A stretch of DNA of 64,000 nt, from NCBI RefSeq assembly GCF_009765355.1, contig NZ_VTHK01000022.1:1-64000 (forward strand), in the 5' to 3' direction. Below are positions 1 to 8,152 of this stretch, piece after piece. The stretch's first letter is position 1. Each line of letters begins with the position of its first letter. The notes beneath the pieces are model-generated. The model worked only from the letters and a program-made list of their open reading frames with translations, was not told the DNA's origin and made no database searches. The stretch is from Amycolatopsis anabasis. Its GTDB lineage: Bacteria > Actinomycetota > Actinomycetes > Mycobacteriales > Pseudonocardiaceae. The position numbers were made by a program, and so were the translations under genes.

Positions 1-57
1 GAAATGGAAGTCCGCTCCCTCACCGGAGCCGGAGCCGAAAAAGCCACCACCCACTGA
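1..57 (+). CDS. C-terminal end of an unidentified protein (partial)
   Basis: The frame open at the left edge ends with TGA at 55-57 and gives the last 18 residues (EMEVRSLTGAGAEKATTH) of a plus-strand protein that begins outside the window. A strong hairpin follows 10 bp after the stop, as expected for the end of a transcription unit. The piece is too short to identify a family. Confidence 0.4.
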   Translation, partial: EMEVRSLTGAGAEKATTH

Positions 58-66
58 CCCCACTTC

Positions 67-115
67 CATGAGGGGACCCCTCCAGACAAAATCTGTCTGG
101 AGGGGTCCCCTCATG
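67..115. terminator. perfect 22-bp inverted repeat, bidirectional terminator
   Basis: Positions 67-88 and 94-115 are perfect reverse complements with a 5-nt loop (AAATC). The hairpin lies between two converging genes, the partial plus-strand gene and the minus-strand gene ending at 134. It has no clear T-tract, which is common for actinobacterial hairpin terminators. Confidence 0.7.
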
Positions 116-133
116 ACATCGGCCTGCCCCGGG

Positions 134-871
134 TCAATAGGGGGTCCGACCTTCGGCCAGGGCGGCGAGCTTTTCTTCCACCGCCGAGCGGGCGACCCGC
201 CAGAGGCCGCCGCCGAAGGAAATCCTCGCCACCCCCAGTTTCGTCAGCTCGTCGAGGTCGGGGCCGCCCGGTACGTACAGCGCCGCCACCGCGGCCGGGC
301 GCACCGCCTCGACGAAGGAGGCGAGGAGTTCGGTCGAGCGCAGGAAGATCGGGAACACCGAGTCCGCCCCGGCGTCCAGGTACGCCTTGGCCCGTTCGAT
401 CGCCTCGGGCAGCACCGCGGCCGGGTCCTCGGCATCGAGGAACACGTCCACCCGGGCGTTGATCACCAGATCGTCCCCGGCGGCCTGCCGGACGGCGGCC
501 AGGTACCCGGCCTGTTCCGCGATCGGCCGCAACCCGCTCGGCGGCTTGTCCTCGAGGTTGCAGCCGACGACGCCGGCGTCGAGCAGCCGATCGGCGAGTT
601 CCGTCGCCGGTAGCCCGTACCCCGCCTCCGCGTCCATGCTGACCGGAATCGACACCGACCGGGCGATCCGGGCGGACGCGGCGATCATCTCCCCGGCCGG
701 GGCATCCTCCCCGTCCCGGTAGCCGAGCACCTCGGCGACGGCGTAGGAAGTCGTGGCCAGCGCCGGGAAACCCGCCGCCTCGATCTGCCGCGCGGAGTCG
801 GCGTCCCAGGCGTTCGGCAGCACCAGCGGCTTGCCGGGCACCTGGAGTTCGCGAAGCTTCGCCGCGGTCAT
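134..871 (-). CDS. isocitrate lyase/PEP mutase superfamily protein
   Basis: A 245-residue single-domain TIM-barrel protein of the isocitrate lyase/phosphoenolpyruvate mutase superfamily, which makes or breaks C-C or C-P bonds in small oxo-acids. Visible signatures are the metal-binding SMDAEAGYG (D80, E82), NLED (E107, D108) and NARVDVFLD. The isocitrate lyase KKCGH loop is absent, so it is not a true isocitrate lyase; the substrate is unknown. The start codon overlaps the stop of the upstream AhpD-like gene (ATGA), so it is the last gene of a three-gene translationally coupled operon. A longer in-frame extension upstream lies inside that neighbour and looks non-coding. Confidence 0.85.
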   Translation of the reverse strand: MTAAKLRELQVPGKPLVLPNAWDADSARQIEAAGFPALATTSYAVAEVLGYRDGEDAPAGEMIAASARIARSVSIPVSMDAEAGYGLPATELADRLLDAGVVGCNLEDKPPSGLRPIAEQAGYLAAVRQAAGDDLVINARVDVFLDAEDPAAVLPEAIERAKAYLDAGADSVFPIFLRSTELLASFVEAVRPAAVAALYVPGGPDLDELTKLGVARISFGGGLWRVARSAVEEKLAALAEGRTPY

Positions 872-1332
872 CGCTTGACCTTCGGCAGGGGTTTGCGCGC
901 GGTGACCGACAGCCGGTTGAACGCGTTGATCACGGTCGCCGCCCACACCACGGTCACCACCTGCTCCTCGGTGAACACCGCCATGGCCGCTTCGTAGACG
1001 TCGTCCGGCACGTCCTGGGTGGCCGCGAGCTTGGTGATCGCCTCGGTCAGCGCCAGCGCGGCACGCTCCTGCTCGGTGTAGAGCTCGGTCTCCCGCCACG
1101 CCGGGAGCACGAAGATGCGCCGCTCGTCCTCGCCTTGTTTGAGCGTGTCGTGGGTGTGCATGTCGAGGCAGAACGCGCAGCCGTTCAACTGCGAGGCGCG
1201 AATCTTGACGAGTTCGACCAGTTTCGGGTCCAGGCCCGCGTTCGCCGCCGCCTTCTCGACGCTCGTGTTGAGGGCCAGCAGTTGCTGGTACGCCTCAGGC
1301 AACGACGTGGTCAACGGAATTCGCTTGCTCAT
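868..1332 (-). CDS. carboxymuconolactone decarboxylase/AhpD-like protein (copy 1)
   Basis: A 154-residue AhpD-fold protein with the redox motif C52-A-F-C55 followed by H59 (GCAFCLDMH). Members act as small peroxidases, disulfide reductases or gamma-carboxymuconolactone decarboxylase relatives; all are helical and cytosolic. It is very similar along its whole length to the next gene upstream (shared RRIF-LPAWRETELYTEQERA region), so the pair is a tandem duplication. It overlaps both neighbours by 4 bp (ATGA). The actual substrate cannot be read from the sequence. Confidence 0.85.
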   Translation of the reverse strand: MSKRIPLTTSLPEAYQQLLALNTSVEKAAANAGLDPKLVELVKIRASQLNGCAFCLDMHTHDTLKQGEDERRIFVLPAWRETELYTEQERAALALTEAITKLAATQDVPDDVYEAAMAVFTEEQVVTVVWAATVINAFNRLSVTARKPLPKVKR

Positions 1333-1796
1333 GCGCTCACTTTCTCCGGTAGCGGTTTGTGGCTGGTCACGCCCAGCCGGGTGAAGGCGTTCATCACGGC
1401 CGCCATCCAGGCGGTGGCGAGGTACTGGTCCTCGGTCAGCGCCTTGGTGGCCTGCAGGTAGACCTCGTCGGGCACGTCCTGGACATCCGCCACCCTGGTC
1501 ATCGCCTCGGCCAGCGCCAGCGCGGCGCGCTCCTGCTCGGTGTAGAGCTCGGTCTCCCGCCACGCCGGGAGCAGGAAGATGCGCCGCTCGTCCTCGCCGA
1601 GTTCGCGCGCGTCGCGCGAGTGCTGGTCGGTGCAGTAGGCGCACCCGTTGATCTGCGACACCCGGATCTTGGTCAGTTCGACCAGCTTGGGGTCCAGCCC
1701 GGCTTCGGTGGCGGACCGGGCGACCTCGGTATACAGGGCGATCAGCAGTTTGCGGGCCCGTGGAATGCCCGCGGTGATTTGAATTCGATCGGTCAC
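1329..1796 (-). CDS. carboxymuconolactone decarboxylase/AhpD-like protein (copy 2)
   Basis: A 155-residue AhpD-fold protein with C52-A-Y-C55 and H59 (GCAYCTDQH), first gene of the minus-strand operon. The two AhpD-like copies keep the catalytic Cys pair and the LPAWRETELYTEQER segment but differ elsewhere, so both probably work. The start faces a divergent MocR regulator only 45 bp away, and the shared region carries repeats likely to be the regulator's binding sites. The operon is therefore probably under that regulator, perhaps answering to an amine, amino acid or vitamin B6 signal. Confidence 0.85.
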   Translation of the reverse strand: MTDRIQITAGIPRARKLLIALYTEVARSATEAGLDPKLVELTKIRVSQINGCAYCTDQHSRDARELGEDERRIFLLPAWRETELYTEQERAALALAEAMTRVADVQDVPDEVYLQATKALTEDQYLATAWMAAVMNAFTRLGVTSHKPLPEKVSA

Positions 1797-1813
1797 AACA
1801 CCAAGCTAACCGC

Positions 1814-1863
1814 AACTGGCCCACGGGTATGGTCCAGTTTCATGGCGGAGTCATGGTCCAGTT
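1814..1863. promoter_or_regulatory. candidate MocR operator: one inverted and two direct half-sites
   Basis: TGGTCCAGTT occurs twice as direct repeats (1830-1839 and 1854-1863, 24 bp apart). An inverted near-copy AACTGGCCCA (one mismatch) is at 1814-1823. Regulators of the MocR/GabR/PdxR type commonly bind direct repeats of this sort next to their own gene. The third copy falls just inside the regulator's reading frame, which suggests autoregulation. Confidence 0.55.
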
Positions 1864-3227
1864 CGAGCTGGGACGTGCACCTCGACTGGCAGCCGAGCAG
1901 CGGCAGCCGGGGCCTCGCCGAGGCCATCCGGCAGGCGATCCGGGACGGCCGGCTCGCGCCCGGCACGGCGGTGCCGTCCACCCGGGCGCTGGCCAAGGAC
2001 CTCGACGTGGCAAGGGGAACCGTCACCCGGGTCTACGCGGACCTGGCCGCCGAGGGCTACCTGCGGACCAGCCAGGGCGCCCCGACCCGGGTCGCCACCG
2101 CGGGCGCCGCGCCGATCTCGCCGCCCCGGCTGCGCGCGGACGCACCCGAGGCGCGCTGGGACCTGATGCCCGGCCGGCCGGACGTGTCGGCGTTCCCGCG
2201 CGGCGCGTGGCTGTCGGCGACCCGCCGGGTGCTGCAGGACGCACCGGCCCAGGTCTTCGGCTACTCCGACGCCCGCGGGCCGGTGGTGCTGCGCGAGGCG
2301 CTCGCCCGGTACCTCGCGCGCAGCCGGGGTGTGCTCGCCGATCCGGAGCGGATCGTGGTGTGCGGCGGGTTCTCGCACGGCATCGCATTGCTGTCCGCGG
2401 TGCTGCGCGACCTCGGCGTCGGGGAAATCGCGTTCGAGGATCCGTCGCTGCCGCAGTTCCGGCGGCTGGTGGCCGACGCCGGGCACCGGATCCCCGGTAT
2501 TCCCGTGGACGACCACGGCATCCGGGTGTCCGAAGTAGACAGTCCGGCGGTGGTGGTGACCGCGGCGCACCAGTACCCGATCGGCGTCACGCTCGCGCCG
2601 GACCGCCGGACGGCACTCGCGCGCCTGGCGACCGAGCAGGGCACGATCGTGATCGAGGACGACTACGACGGCGAGTTCCGGTTCGACGGCCAGCAGGTCG
2701 GCGCGTTGCAGGCGCTCGCGCCCGAACGGATCGTGTACGTCGGCACGGCGAGCAAAACGCTCGCGCCCGCGATGCGCGTCGGCTGGCTCGTCCTGCCCCG
2801 GTCGCTCGTGGAACCGGTCCGCGCGAAACTCGCGTCCACCGGCTGGCGGCCGCCGACGCTGGAACACCTGGTGCTCGCCGAGTTCCTGGAATCCGGCGAG
2901 TACGACCGGCAGGTGCGCCGGTGCCGGAGCGCGTACCGCGCCCGCCGGGACCGGTTGCTGGCCGCGCTGCCCGGGTACCTCACGCCGAAGGGCATCCCGG
3001 CCGGTTTGCAGGCACTGCTCATGCTGCCCGGATTCGGTCCCAGCGAAGCGCAGGTGATGGCGTCGGCGCGGCGGAACTCGGTGGCCTTCGAACCGCTCGG
3101 CGACTACTGGATCCGCGCGCCCGACCGCCCGCCGGGCCTGGTCATCGGCTACGCGACCCCGGCCAAGCACGCCTTCGGCCCGGCGATCGAAGCCCTCCTG
3201 AAAACCCTCCGCGAAGCCGACCGCTGA
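1842..3227 (+). CDS. MocR/PdxR-type transcriptional regulator (GntR HTH + aminotransferase fold)
   Basis: A 461-residue protein. Residues about 10-80 form a GntR winged helix (RGLAEAIRQAIRDGRLAPGT, then PSTRALAKDL). Residues about 105-455 are a fold-type I aminotransferase domain with the PLP lysine at K305 (GTASKTLAP) and a DDYDGEFR stretch. In this family the aminotransferase-like domain senses PLP or its adduct with an amine and generally does not transaminate. ATG 1842 was chosen because the family-typical WDVHLDW segment starts ten residues in; longer in-frame extensions run antisense through the divergent operon. It probably controls the AhpD/PEP-mutase-like operon. Confidence 0.85.
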   Translation: MAESWSSSSWDVHLDWQPSSGSRGLAEAIRQAIRDGRLAPGTAVPSTRALAKDLDVARGTVTRVYADLAAEGYLRTSQGAPTRVATAGAAPISPPRLRADAPEARWDLMPGRPDVSAFPRGAWLSATRRVLQDAPAQVFGYSDARGPVVLREALARYLARSRGVLADPERIVVCGGFSHGIALLSAVLRDLGVGEIAFEDPSLPQFRRLVADAGHRIPGIPVDDHGIRVSEVDSPAVVVTAAHQYPIGVTLAPDRRTALARLATEQGTIVIEDDYDGEFRFDGQQVGALQALAPERIVYVGTASKTLAPAMRVGWLVLPRSLVEPVRAKLASTGWRPPTLEHLVLAEFLESGEYDRQVRRCRSAYRARRDRLLAALPGYLTPKGIPAGLQALLMLPGFGPSEAQVMASARRNSVAFEPLGDYWIRAPDRPPGLVIGYATPAKHAFGPAIEALLKTLREADR

Positions 3228-3305
3228 CCCCGAAAGCGCCGCCACTTCCGGGCTCCCGGTCTCCAGACGGACGGGCGGCAGGAAGGGAGCTTCGCTCCGG
3301 TCTAT

Positions 3306-3360
3306 CGATAGCGAGGGAGCTTTACTCCAGTTGAACCGTAGTAAAGGTCCCTTGCTATCG
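3306..3360. terminator. 21-bp near-perfect hairpin between convergent genes
   Basis: Arms 3306-3326 and 3340-3360 pair with two mismatches around a 13-nt loop. It sits between the converging MocR gene and meaB and can terminate both. Just upstream is a related GGGAGC(T)TCGCTCC motif, so this may belong to a family of dispersed palindromes. Confidence 0.6.
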
Positions 3361-3394
3361 CCGTGCACCGGCCTCCGACCGGCGCGCAGACCGG

Positions 3395-4360
3395 CTACCC
3401 GCGGAGGTCGGCGATCAGGGTTTCGGCGGCGGCATAGGGATCGAGTTCGCGGTCGACCACCCGGCGGGCGAGTTCGGGCAGCCGGTCCCCGCCGCGCAGA
3501 TCGACCAGTTCGGCCCGCAGCCGCGCCACGGCGATCGCCTCGACCTCGCTGCTCGCCCGCGCGATCCGGCGCCGCGCGAGTTCGCCGCGCGCGTCCAGCC
3601 ATTCCCGGTGCTCCCGCAGCGCCCGCACGACGTCGCCCACGCCCTCGTTCGCCGCCGCGACCGTGCGCACGATCGGCTGGCGCCAGCTCGGCCCGCGAAT
3701 CTCCTTGCGCCCGAACGAGATCATCTGCTTGAGCTCGCGCACGGTGGTCTCCGCGCCGTCCCGGTCGGCCTTGTTCACCACGAACACGTCGGCGATTTCC
3801 AGCACCCCGGCCTTCGCCGCCTGGATGCCGTCGCCCATCCCCGGGGCGAGCAGCACGACGGTCGTGTCGGCCAGCCGTACGACGTCCACTTCGGACTGTC
3901 CAACCCCGACGGTCTCGACGAGCACCACGTCGAACCCGGCCGCGTCCAGCACCCGGACCGCCTGCGGGGTGGCCCAGGCGAGCCCGCCGAGATGACCGCG
4001 GGTGGCCATCGACCGGATGAACACCCCGGTGTCGGTGGCGTGTTCGCTCATCCGGATGCGGTCGCCGAGCAGGGCGCCGCCGGTGAAGGGCGACGACGGA
4101 TCGATGGCCAGCACGCCGATCCGCTTGCCCTCCTCGCGCAGCGCGGAAAGCAGCATGGAGGTCGATGTCGACTTGCCGACACCCGGCGGCCCGGTGAGCC
4201 CGATGACCTGCGCGTTGCCGGTGTGCGGGGTCAGCGCCTCGGCGACCTCGCGCAGCTGCGGGTGGGCGTCCTCGACCAGCGAGATGAGCCGGGCGATCGC
4301 GCGAGGCTGTCCCTCCCGCGCGCGATCGACCAGCTCACCGACATCGACCTGGACCGGCAC
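3395..4360 (-). CDS. meaB: methylmalonyl-CoA mutase-associated GTPase MeaB
   Basis: A 321-residue G3E-type GTPase that guards adenosylcobalamin-dependent methylmalonyl-CoA (or ethylmalonyl-CoA) mutase against inactivation and helps cofactor loading. Visible are the P-loop GPPGVGKST (residues 57-65), the family motif DPSSPFTGGALLGDRIRM, the ETVGVGQSE switch and the base-specificity motif NKAD. Length is normal for the family. Its start overlaps the stop of the thiolase gene by one base, so the two are cotranscribed. The mutase itself is not in this window. Together with the nearby epimerase this points to propionyl/methylmalonyl-CoA metabolism. Confidence 0.92.
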   Translation of the reverse strand: MPVQVDVGELVDRAREGQPRAIARLISLVEDAHPQLREVAEALTPHTGNAQVIGLTGPPGVGKSTSTSMLLSALREEGKRIGVLAIDPSSPFTGGALLGDRIRMSEHATDTGVFIRSMATRGHLGGLAWATPQAVRVLDAAGFDVVLVETVGVGQSEVDVVRLADTTVVLLAPGMGDGIQAAKAGVLEIADVFVVNKADRDGAETTVRELKQMISFGRKEIRGPSWRQPIVRTVAAANEGVGDVVRALREHREWLDARGELARRRIARASSEVEAIAVARLRAELVDLRGGDRLPELARRVVDRELDPYAAAETLIADLRG

Positions 4361-5547
4361 TAGGACTTCGGGACGCTGAGCAACAGCGCGTCACCCTGAC
4401 CGCCGCCACCGCACAGCGCGGCCGCGCCGAGGCCACCGCCCCGGCGGCGGAGCTCGTACACCAGGTGCACGGCGAGCCGCGCCCCGGAGGCGCCGATGGG
4501 GTGCCCGAGCGCGATCGCGCCGCCGTTGACGTTGACCTTCTCCGGGTCCACGCCGAGCTTGTCGGTGGAGACCAGGCCGACCGCCGCGAACGCCTCGTTG
4601 ATCTCGATCAGGTCGAGCGCGCCGACCTCCAGCTTCGCCTTGGCCAGGGCCGCCTTGATCGCGTTGGACGGCTGCTCGTGCAGGCTCGCGTCGGGCCCGG
4701 ACACCACGCCGTGCGCGCCGATCTCGGCCAGCGGGGTCAGGCCCAGTTCCTCGGCCTTCGCCTTGCTGGCGACCACGACCGCCGCGGCGCCGTCGGAGAT
4801 CTGCGAGGCCGACCCGGCGGTGATCGTGCCGTCCGCGGCGAACGCCGGGCGCAGCTTGGCCAGCCCCTCGGCGGTGGTGTCGCCGCGCACGCCCTCGTCG
4901 GTGTCGAAGACGATCGGGTCCTTCTTCCGCTGCGGGATCTCCACCGGCGCGATCTCGTCGGCGAAGGTCCCGGCCGCGATCGCCGCGGCCGCGCGCTGGT
5001 GCGAACGGGCGGAGAACTCGTCCTGCTGTTCGCGGGTCAGCCCGTAGCGGCTGTTGTACTTCTCCGTGGAGGCGCCCATCGCCACCTGGTCGAACGCGCA
5101 GAACAGGCCGTCGTAGGCCATGTGGTCGACCAGCGTGGTGTCGCCGTACTTGAACCCGGACCGCGACTTCGGCAGCAGGTGCGGCGCCTGGGTCATCGAC
5201 TCCTGGCCGCCGGCGACGACCAGGTCGAACTCGCCCGCCCGGATCAGCTGGTCGGCGAGCGCGATCGCGTCCAGCCCGGAGAGGCACACCTTGTTGATGG
5301 TCAGCGCCGGGATGTCCATCGGGATGCCGGCGTGGACCGCGGCCTGGCGCGCCGGGATCTGGCCCGCGCCCGCGGTGAGCACCTGGCCCATGATGGTGTA
5401 CTGCACCTGGTCCGGCGCCACCCCGGCCCGTTCCAGTGCGGCCTTGATGGCGACCCCGCCGAGCTGGGCCCCGGAAAAGTCCTTCAACGATCCCAGCAGA
5501 CGACCGATCGGGGTACGCGCGGCACCCAAGATCACCGAACCCGACAC
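4360..5547 (-). CDS. acetyl-CoA C-acetyltransferase (thiolase)
   Basis: A 395-residue thiolase II that condenses two acetyl-CoA or cleaves acetoacetyl-CoA. The nucleophilic Cys is C88 in INKVCLSGLDAI. The C-terminal histidine is in GHPIGASG and the second cysteine in ALCGGGGQGDA; NEAFA is also present. GTG 5547 is the likely start because GGAGG lies at 5553-5557, five bases upstream; a TTG codon four residues earlier would overlap that site. It is first in the meaB operon and divergent from the epimerase gene. With crotonyl-CoA carboxylase/reductase 9 kb away it can feed the ethylmalonyl-CoA route or acetoacetyl-CoA supply. Confidence 0.92.
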   Translation of the reverse strand: MSGSVILGAARTPIGRLLGSLKDFSGAQLGGVAIKAALERAGVAPDQVQYTIMGQVLTAGAGQIPARQAAVHAGIPMDIPALTINKVCLSGLDAIALADQLIRAGEFDLVVAGGQESMTQAPHLLPKSRSGFKYGDTTLVDHMAYDGLFCAFDQVAMGASTEKYNSRYGLTREQQDEFSARSHQRAAAAIAAGTFADEIAPVEIPQRKKDPIVFDTDEGVRGDTTAEGLAKLRPAFAADGTITAGSASQISDGAAAVVVASKAKAEELGLTPLAEIGAHGVVSGPDASLHEQPSNAIKAALAKAKLEVGALDLIEINEAFAAVGLVSTDKLGVDPEKVNVNGGAIALGHPIGASGARLAVHLVYELRRRGGGLGAAALCGGGGQGDALLLSVPKS

Positions 5548-5677
5548 AACAGCCTCCAAGCGCGGTCAGACGACACCACGACCATAGTGGCCGAGGAGAA
5601 CCGATATTACCTGTGAGTAGGAGCACAACCGCGTGCTGCAACGATTCCGCAGCGGGTGCGATCCGGCAACTTCTGCT

Positions 5678-5683
5678 TACCCT
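5678..5683 (+). promoter_or_regulatory. -10 element of a leaderless promoter (epimerase)
   Basis: TACCCT fits the actinobacterial TAnnnT -10 consensus and ends 7 nt before the ATG, the spacing expected when transcription starts at the initiation codon. No convincing -35 or Shine-Dalgarno sequence is present. Confidence 0.4.
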
Positions 5684-5690
5684 GCCCGGC

Positions 5691-6134
5691 ATGAACGAGA
5701 AAGCGCATCGACTCGCCACGGCCATCGACCACGTCGGCGTGGCGGTGCCGGACCTGGACGCGGCGATCGAGTTCTACCGCGACACGTTCGGCCTGGAGCT
5801 CGCCCACGTCGAGACGAACGAAGAGCAGGGCACCCGCGAAGCGATGATGCGCGTACCCGGTGACGACGGCACCGGCACCGCGATCCAGCTGCTGGCGCCG
5901 CTGGGCCCGGACACCCCGATCGGCAAGTTCCTCGAGCGCAAGGGCCCGGGCATCCAGCAGCTCGCGCTGCGCGTCACCGACGCCCAGGCCGCCTCGGACC
6001 AGCTGCGGGCCAAGAACCTCCAGGTGCTCTACGAAAACCCGAAACCGGGCACGGAGAACTCGAAGGCCAACTTCGTGCACCCGAAGAGCACCGGCGGCGT
6101 GCTCCTGGAGATCGTGGAACCCGCCGCCGACTGA
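5691..6134 (+). CDS. mce: methylmalonyl-CoA epimerase
   Basis: A 147-residue VOC-fold enzyme interconverting (2R)- and (2S)-methylmalonyl-CoA. It has two beta-alpha-beta-beta-beta modules, with metal ligands H14 (DHVGVAVPDL), Q66 (AIQLLAPLG) and a C-terminal Glu in LLEIVEP. The position usually held by the third ligand His (GLHHIAF type) reads GIQQLAL, so one ligand is Gln. I believe this variant recurs in actinobacterial homologues but could not check it. ATG 5691 was chosen over an upstream in-frame start because homology begins here and a leaderless -10 box precedes it. It is divergent from the thiolase-meaB operon and functionally linked to it. Confidence 0.9.
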   Translation: MNEKAHRLATAIDHVGVAVPDLDAAIEFYRDTFGLELAHVETNEEQGTREAMMRVPGDDGTGTAIQLLAPLGPDTPIGKFLERKGPGIQQLALRVTDAQAASDQLRAKNLQVLYENPKPGTENSKANFVHPKSTGGVLLEIVEPAAD

Positions 6135-6181
6135 GCGCACCGGCGGTGCCCCGCCCGCACCGAGCGGGGCACCGCGGTGAA

Positions 6182-8152
6182 CTACCGGTACGCGCGCGGC
6201 AGCGGTTCGGGGTAGCCACCGCCGGCGAAGTTGTCGTGCCACTTCCAGCCGTCCTGCACGAACCGCTTGCCGTCCGAAAGGGACACGTACACGTCGGCCG
6301 AGTCCCCGCGGGTGAACGTGACCACGTCACTCCGGCCGTCCCCGTCGAAATCACCGGTGCCGGGGATCTCGCCGCCCAGCGCGAAGTGCGAGTGCCACCT
6401 GGAGTTCCCCGGTTCGAAGCTCGTCCCGGTGGACCGCGCGACGGTCACCACCGCGGCGGAGTCCCAGGAGAAGGCGACGATGTCGTCCTTCCCGTCGCCG
6501 TCGAAGTCGCCGGTCGAGGGAAGCGACTCGCCCAGCGCGAACCCGCTGCGCCACAGCCAGCCGTCCTCGACGAACTGGGAACCGTTGGACAGCGAGACGT
6601 ACACCTGGCCGGAGCCGCCCCGGATGAAGGTCGCGATGTCGTCCTTGCCGTCCCCGTTGAAGTCCCCGATCGCGGGGATTTCCTCGCCCAGGGCGAAATG
6701 CCCGTGCCACTGCCAGTCGGTCTGCACGAACTTCGTGCCGTCGGACAGGGAGACGTAGACCCGGCCGGCGTCCCCGCGGGTGAACCGGGCGATGTCGTCC
6801 TTGCCGTCCCCGTTGAAGTCACCGACCGCGGTGTACTGGTAGGACGTCGGGAAGTTACCGTGCCACAACGTTTCCGCGGCGAAACCGGATCCGGTGGACA
6901 GGGCGACCTCCACGCTCTTCGAGTCGCTCGCGCTGAACGACACCAGATCGGCCTTGCCGTCCCCGTTGAAGTCGCCGCTGAGCAGCTCGTCCCAGCTCGA
7001 CATCGCCGCCACCCGCTTCCCCTTGGCGGCGGCCGCGGCCGCGTTGGCGAAGCCGCTGCCGGTCGAGTACGCGATGGTCTGGCCACCGATGCCGAAGAAG
7101 TACGAACCGACGTCGTCCTTGGCGTCGCCGTTGAAATCGGTTCCCGTGCTCACCCGGACCGTGGCCCGCTGGACGAGCGACGGTTTGGCGTCCTGTCCGG
7201 CGGCGTTCACCGCGACCACGCGGTAGTACCAGGTCTGGCGCGCGGGCAGGGATCCGTGCGTGAACCAGGGGTTCGCGGTGGTCCCCAGCAGGTTCGCCTG
7301 GGTCAGCGGCACGTCCGGCGAAGTCGACCCGTAGACCCGGAACGTCTTGTCCCCGCGGGACCAGACCGGGATCCAGGTCAGGTTGATCGCGTGCTTGCGC
7401 GCGGGGGTCGCCGCGAAACCGATCAGCATCTCCTCGAGCCAGTCCCGGATCCCGTCGAGCCGGGTCTCGGTCGCGCCCTGCCGCGTCTCGGCCGACCCGA
7501 GGCAGCCGTTCTGCCAGGAGGCGCTGTGCAGGCCGACCAGTTCGACCCCGCCCCCCGCGAGCTCCCGGAACGCGGGACCGCCGGAGTCCCCTTGGCACAG
7601 GGCGGCGTCGCGCGGGCTTTCCCCGACGATGTCGAACGCGGTGTCCTTGACCGCGTTCACCGAGAAGGTCGCGGTCTGCAGCCGGTCGGGCACCCATTCG
7701 GTCTTGGTGCGCCCGAATCCGGCGGCCCGCAGGACCTCGCCCTGCGCCGGCGCCCGGTCGCTGATCCGCAGCGGCGGCACGTCGTTGACGGCCGAACCGA
7801 GCCAGACCAGGACGAGGTTGCGGTCGGCCCGCGGGGCCAGGTAAACGGCCGGGAGAACGTGCCCGTCCTCGCGGGAGAGGACGGTCCGCCCGACGGTCAC
7901 CCTGGCCGGGCGCTTCGGCGGGCCGGCGGTGACCGGCTGCCCGTTCTCGGCGAAGCAGCTGCTCGTGGTGATGACCCACTGCGGATCGATCAGCGCGCCG
8001 GAGCAGCTGCGCCCCGCCATGTCGATCTTGGCGACGAACCGGTGGGCGCCGTCGGGCGCCGGGCTGCCGCCGGCGACGGCGTGGGCCGGGGCGGTGCACA
8101 GCAGGGTGGCCGCGAGCACGCCGAGGAACAGGCCGCCCATCTTCCTGATCAT
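6182..8152 (-). CDS. secreted S1-family (trypsin-fold) protein with FG-GAP/VCBS repeats, probable pseudoprotease
   Basis: A 656-residue secreted protein. The signal peptide ends near residue 25 (APAHA|VAGG). A trypsin-like domain covers about 26-235, a fibronectin-like linker about 245-335, and five or six DFNGDGKDD-type calcium-binding FG-GAP repeats fill the rest, probably as a beta-propeller. The nucleophile motif GDSGGP is intact (S190). The usual TAAHC histidine motif reads TTSSC (S65 in place of His), and the DLALV aspartate position reads RNLVLV (N112). Two of three triad residues are thus missing, so proteolysis is doubtful and binding is likelier. Its start overlaps the stop of a secreted upstream partner by 4 bp. 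Confidence 0.85.
   Translation of the reverse strand: MIRKMGGLFLGVLAATLLCTAPAHAVAGGSPAPDGAHRFVAKIDMAGRSCSGALIDPQWVITTSSCFAENGQPVTAGPPKRPARVTVGRTVLSREDGHVLPAVYLAPRADRNLVLVWLGSAVNDVPPLRISDRAPAQGEVLRAAGFGRTKTEWVPDRLQTATFSVNAVKDTAFDIVGESPRDAALCQGDSGGPAFRELAGGGVELVGLHSASWQNGCLGSAETRQGATETRLDGIRDWLEEMLIGFAATPARKHAINLTWIPVWSRGDKTFRVYGSTSPDVPLTQANLLGTTANPWFTHGSLPARQTWYYRVVAVNAAGQDAKPSLVQRATVRVSTGTDFNGDAKDDVGSYFFGIGGQTIAYSTGSGFANAAAAAAKGKRVAAMSSWDELLSGDFNGDGKADLVSFSASDSKSVEVALSTGSGFAAETLWHGNFPTSYQYTAVGDFNGDGKDDIARFTRGDAGRVYVSLSDGTKFVQTDWQWHGHFALGEEIPAIGDFNGDGKDDIATFIRGGSGQVYVSLSNGSQFVEDGWLWRSGFALGESLPSTGDFDGDGKDDIVAFSWDSAAVVTVARSTGTSFEPGNSRWHSHFALGGEIPGTGDFDGDGRSDVVTFTRGDSADVYVSLSDGKRFVQDGWKWHDNFAGGGYPEPLPRAYR

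Noticed and set aside
134..1099. Longer PEP-mutase-family frame starting at 1099
   Set aside because: The extra 76 residues overlap the AhpD-like gene and are Arg/Gly/His-rich antisense-type sequence; ATG 871 overlaps the upstream stop as in the neighbours.
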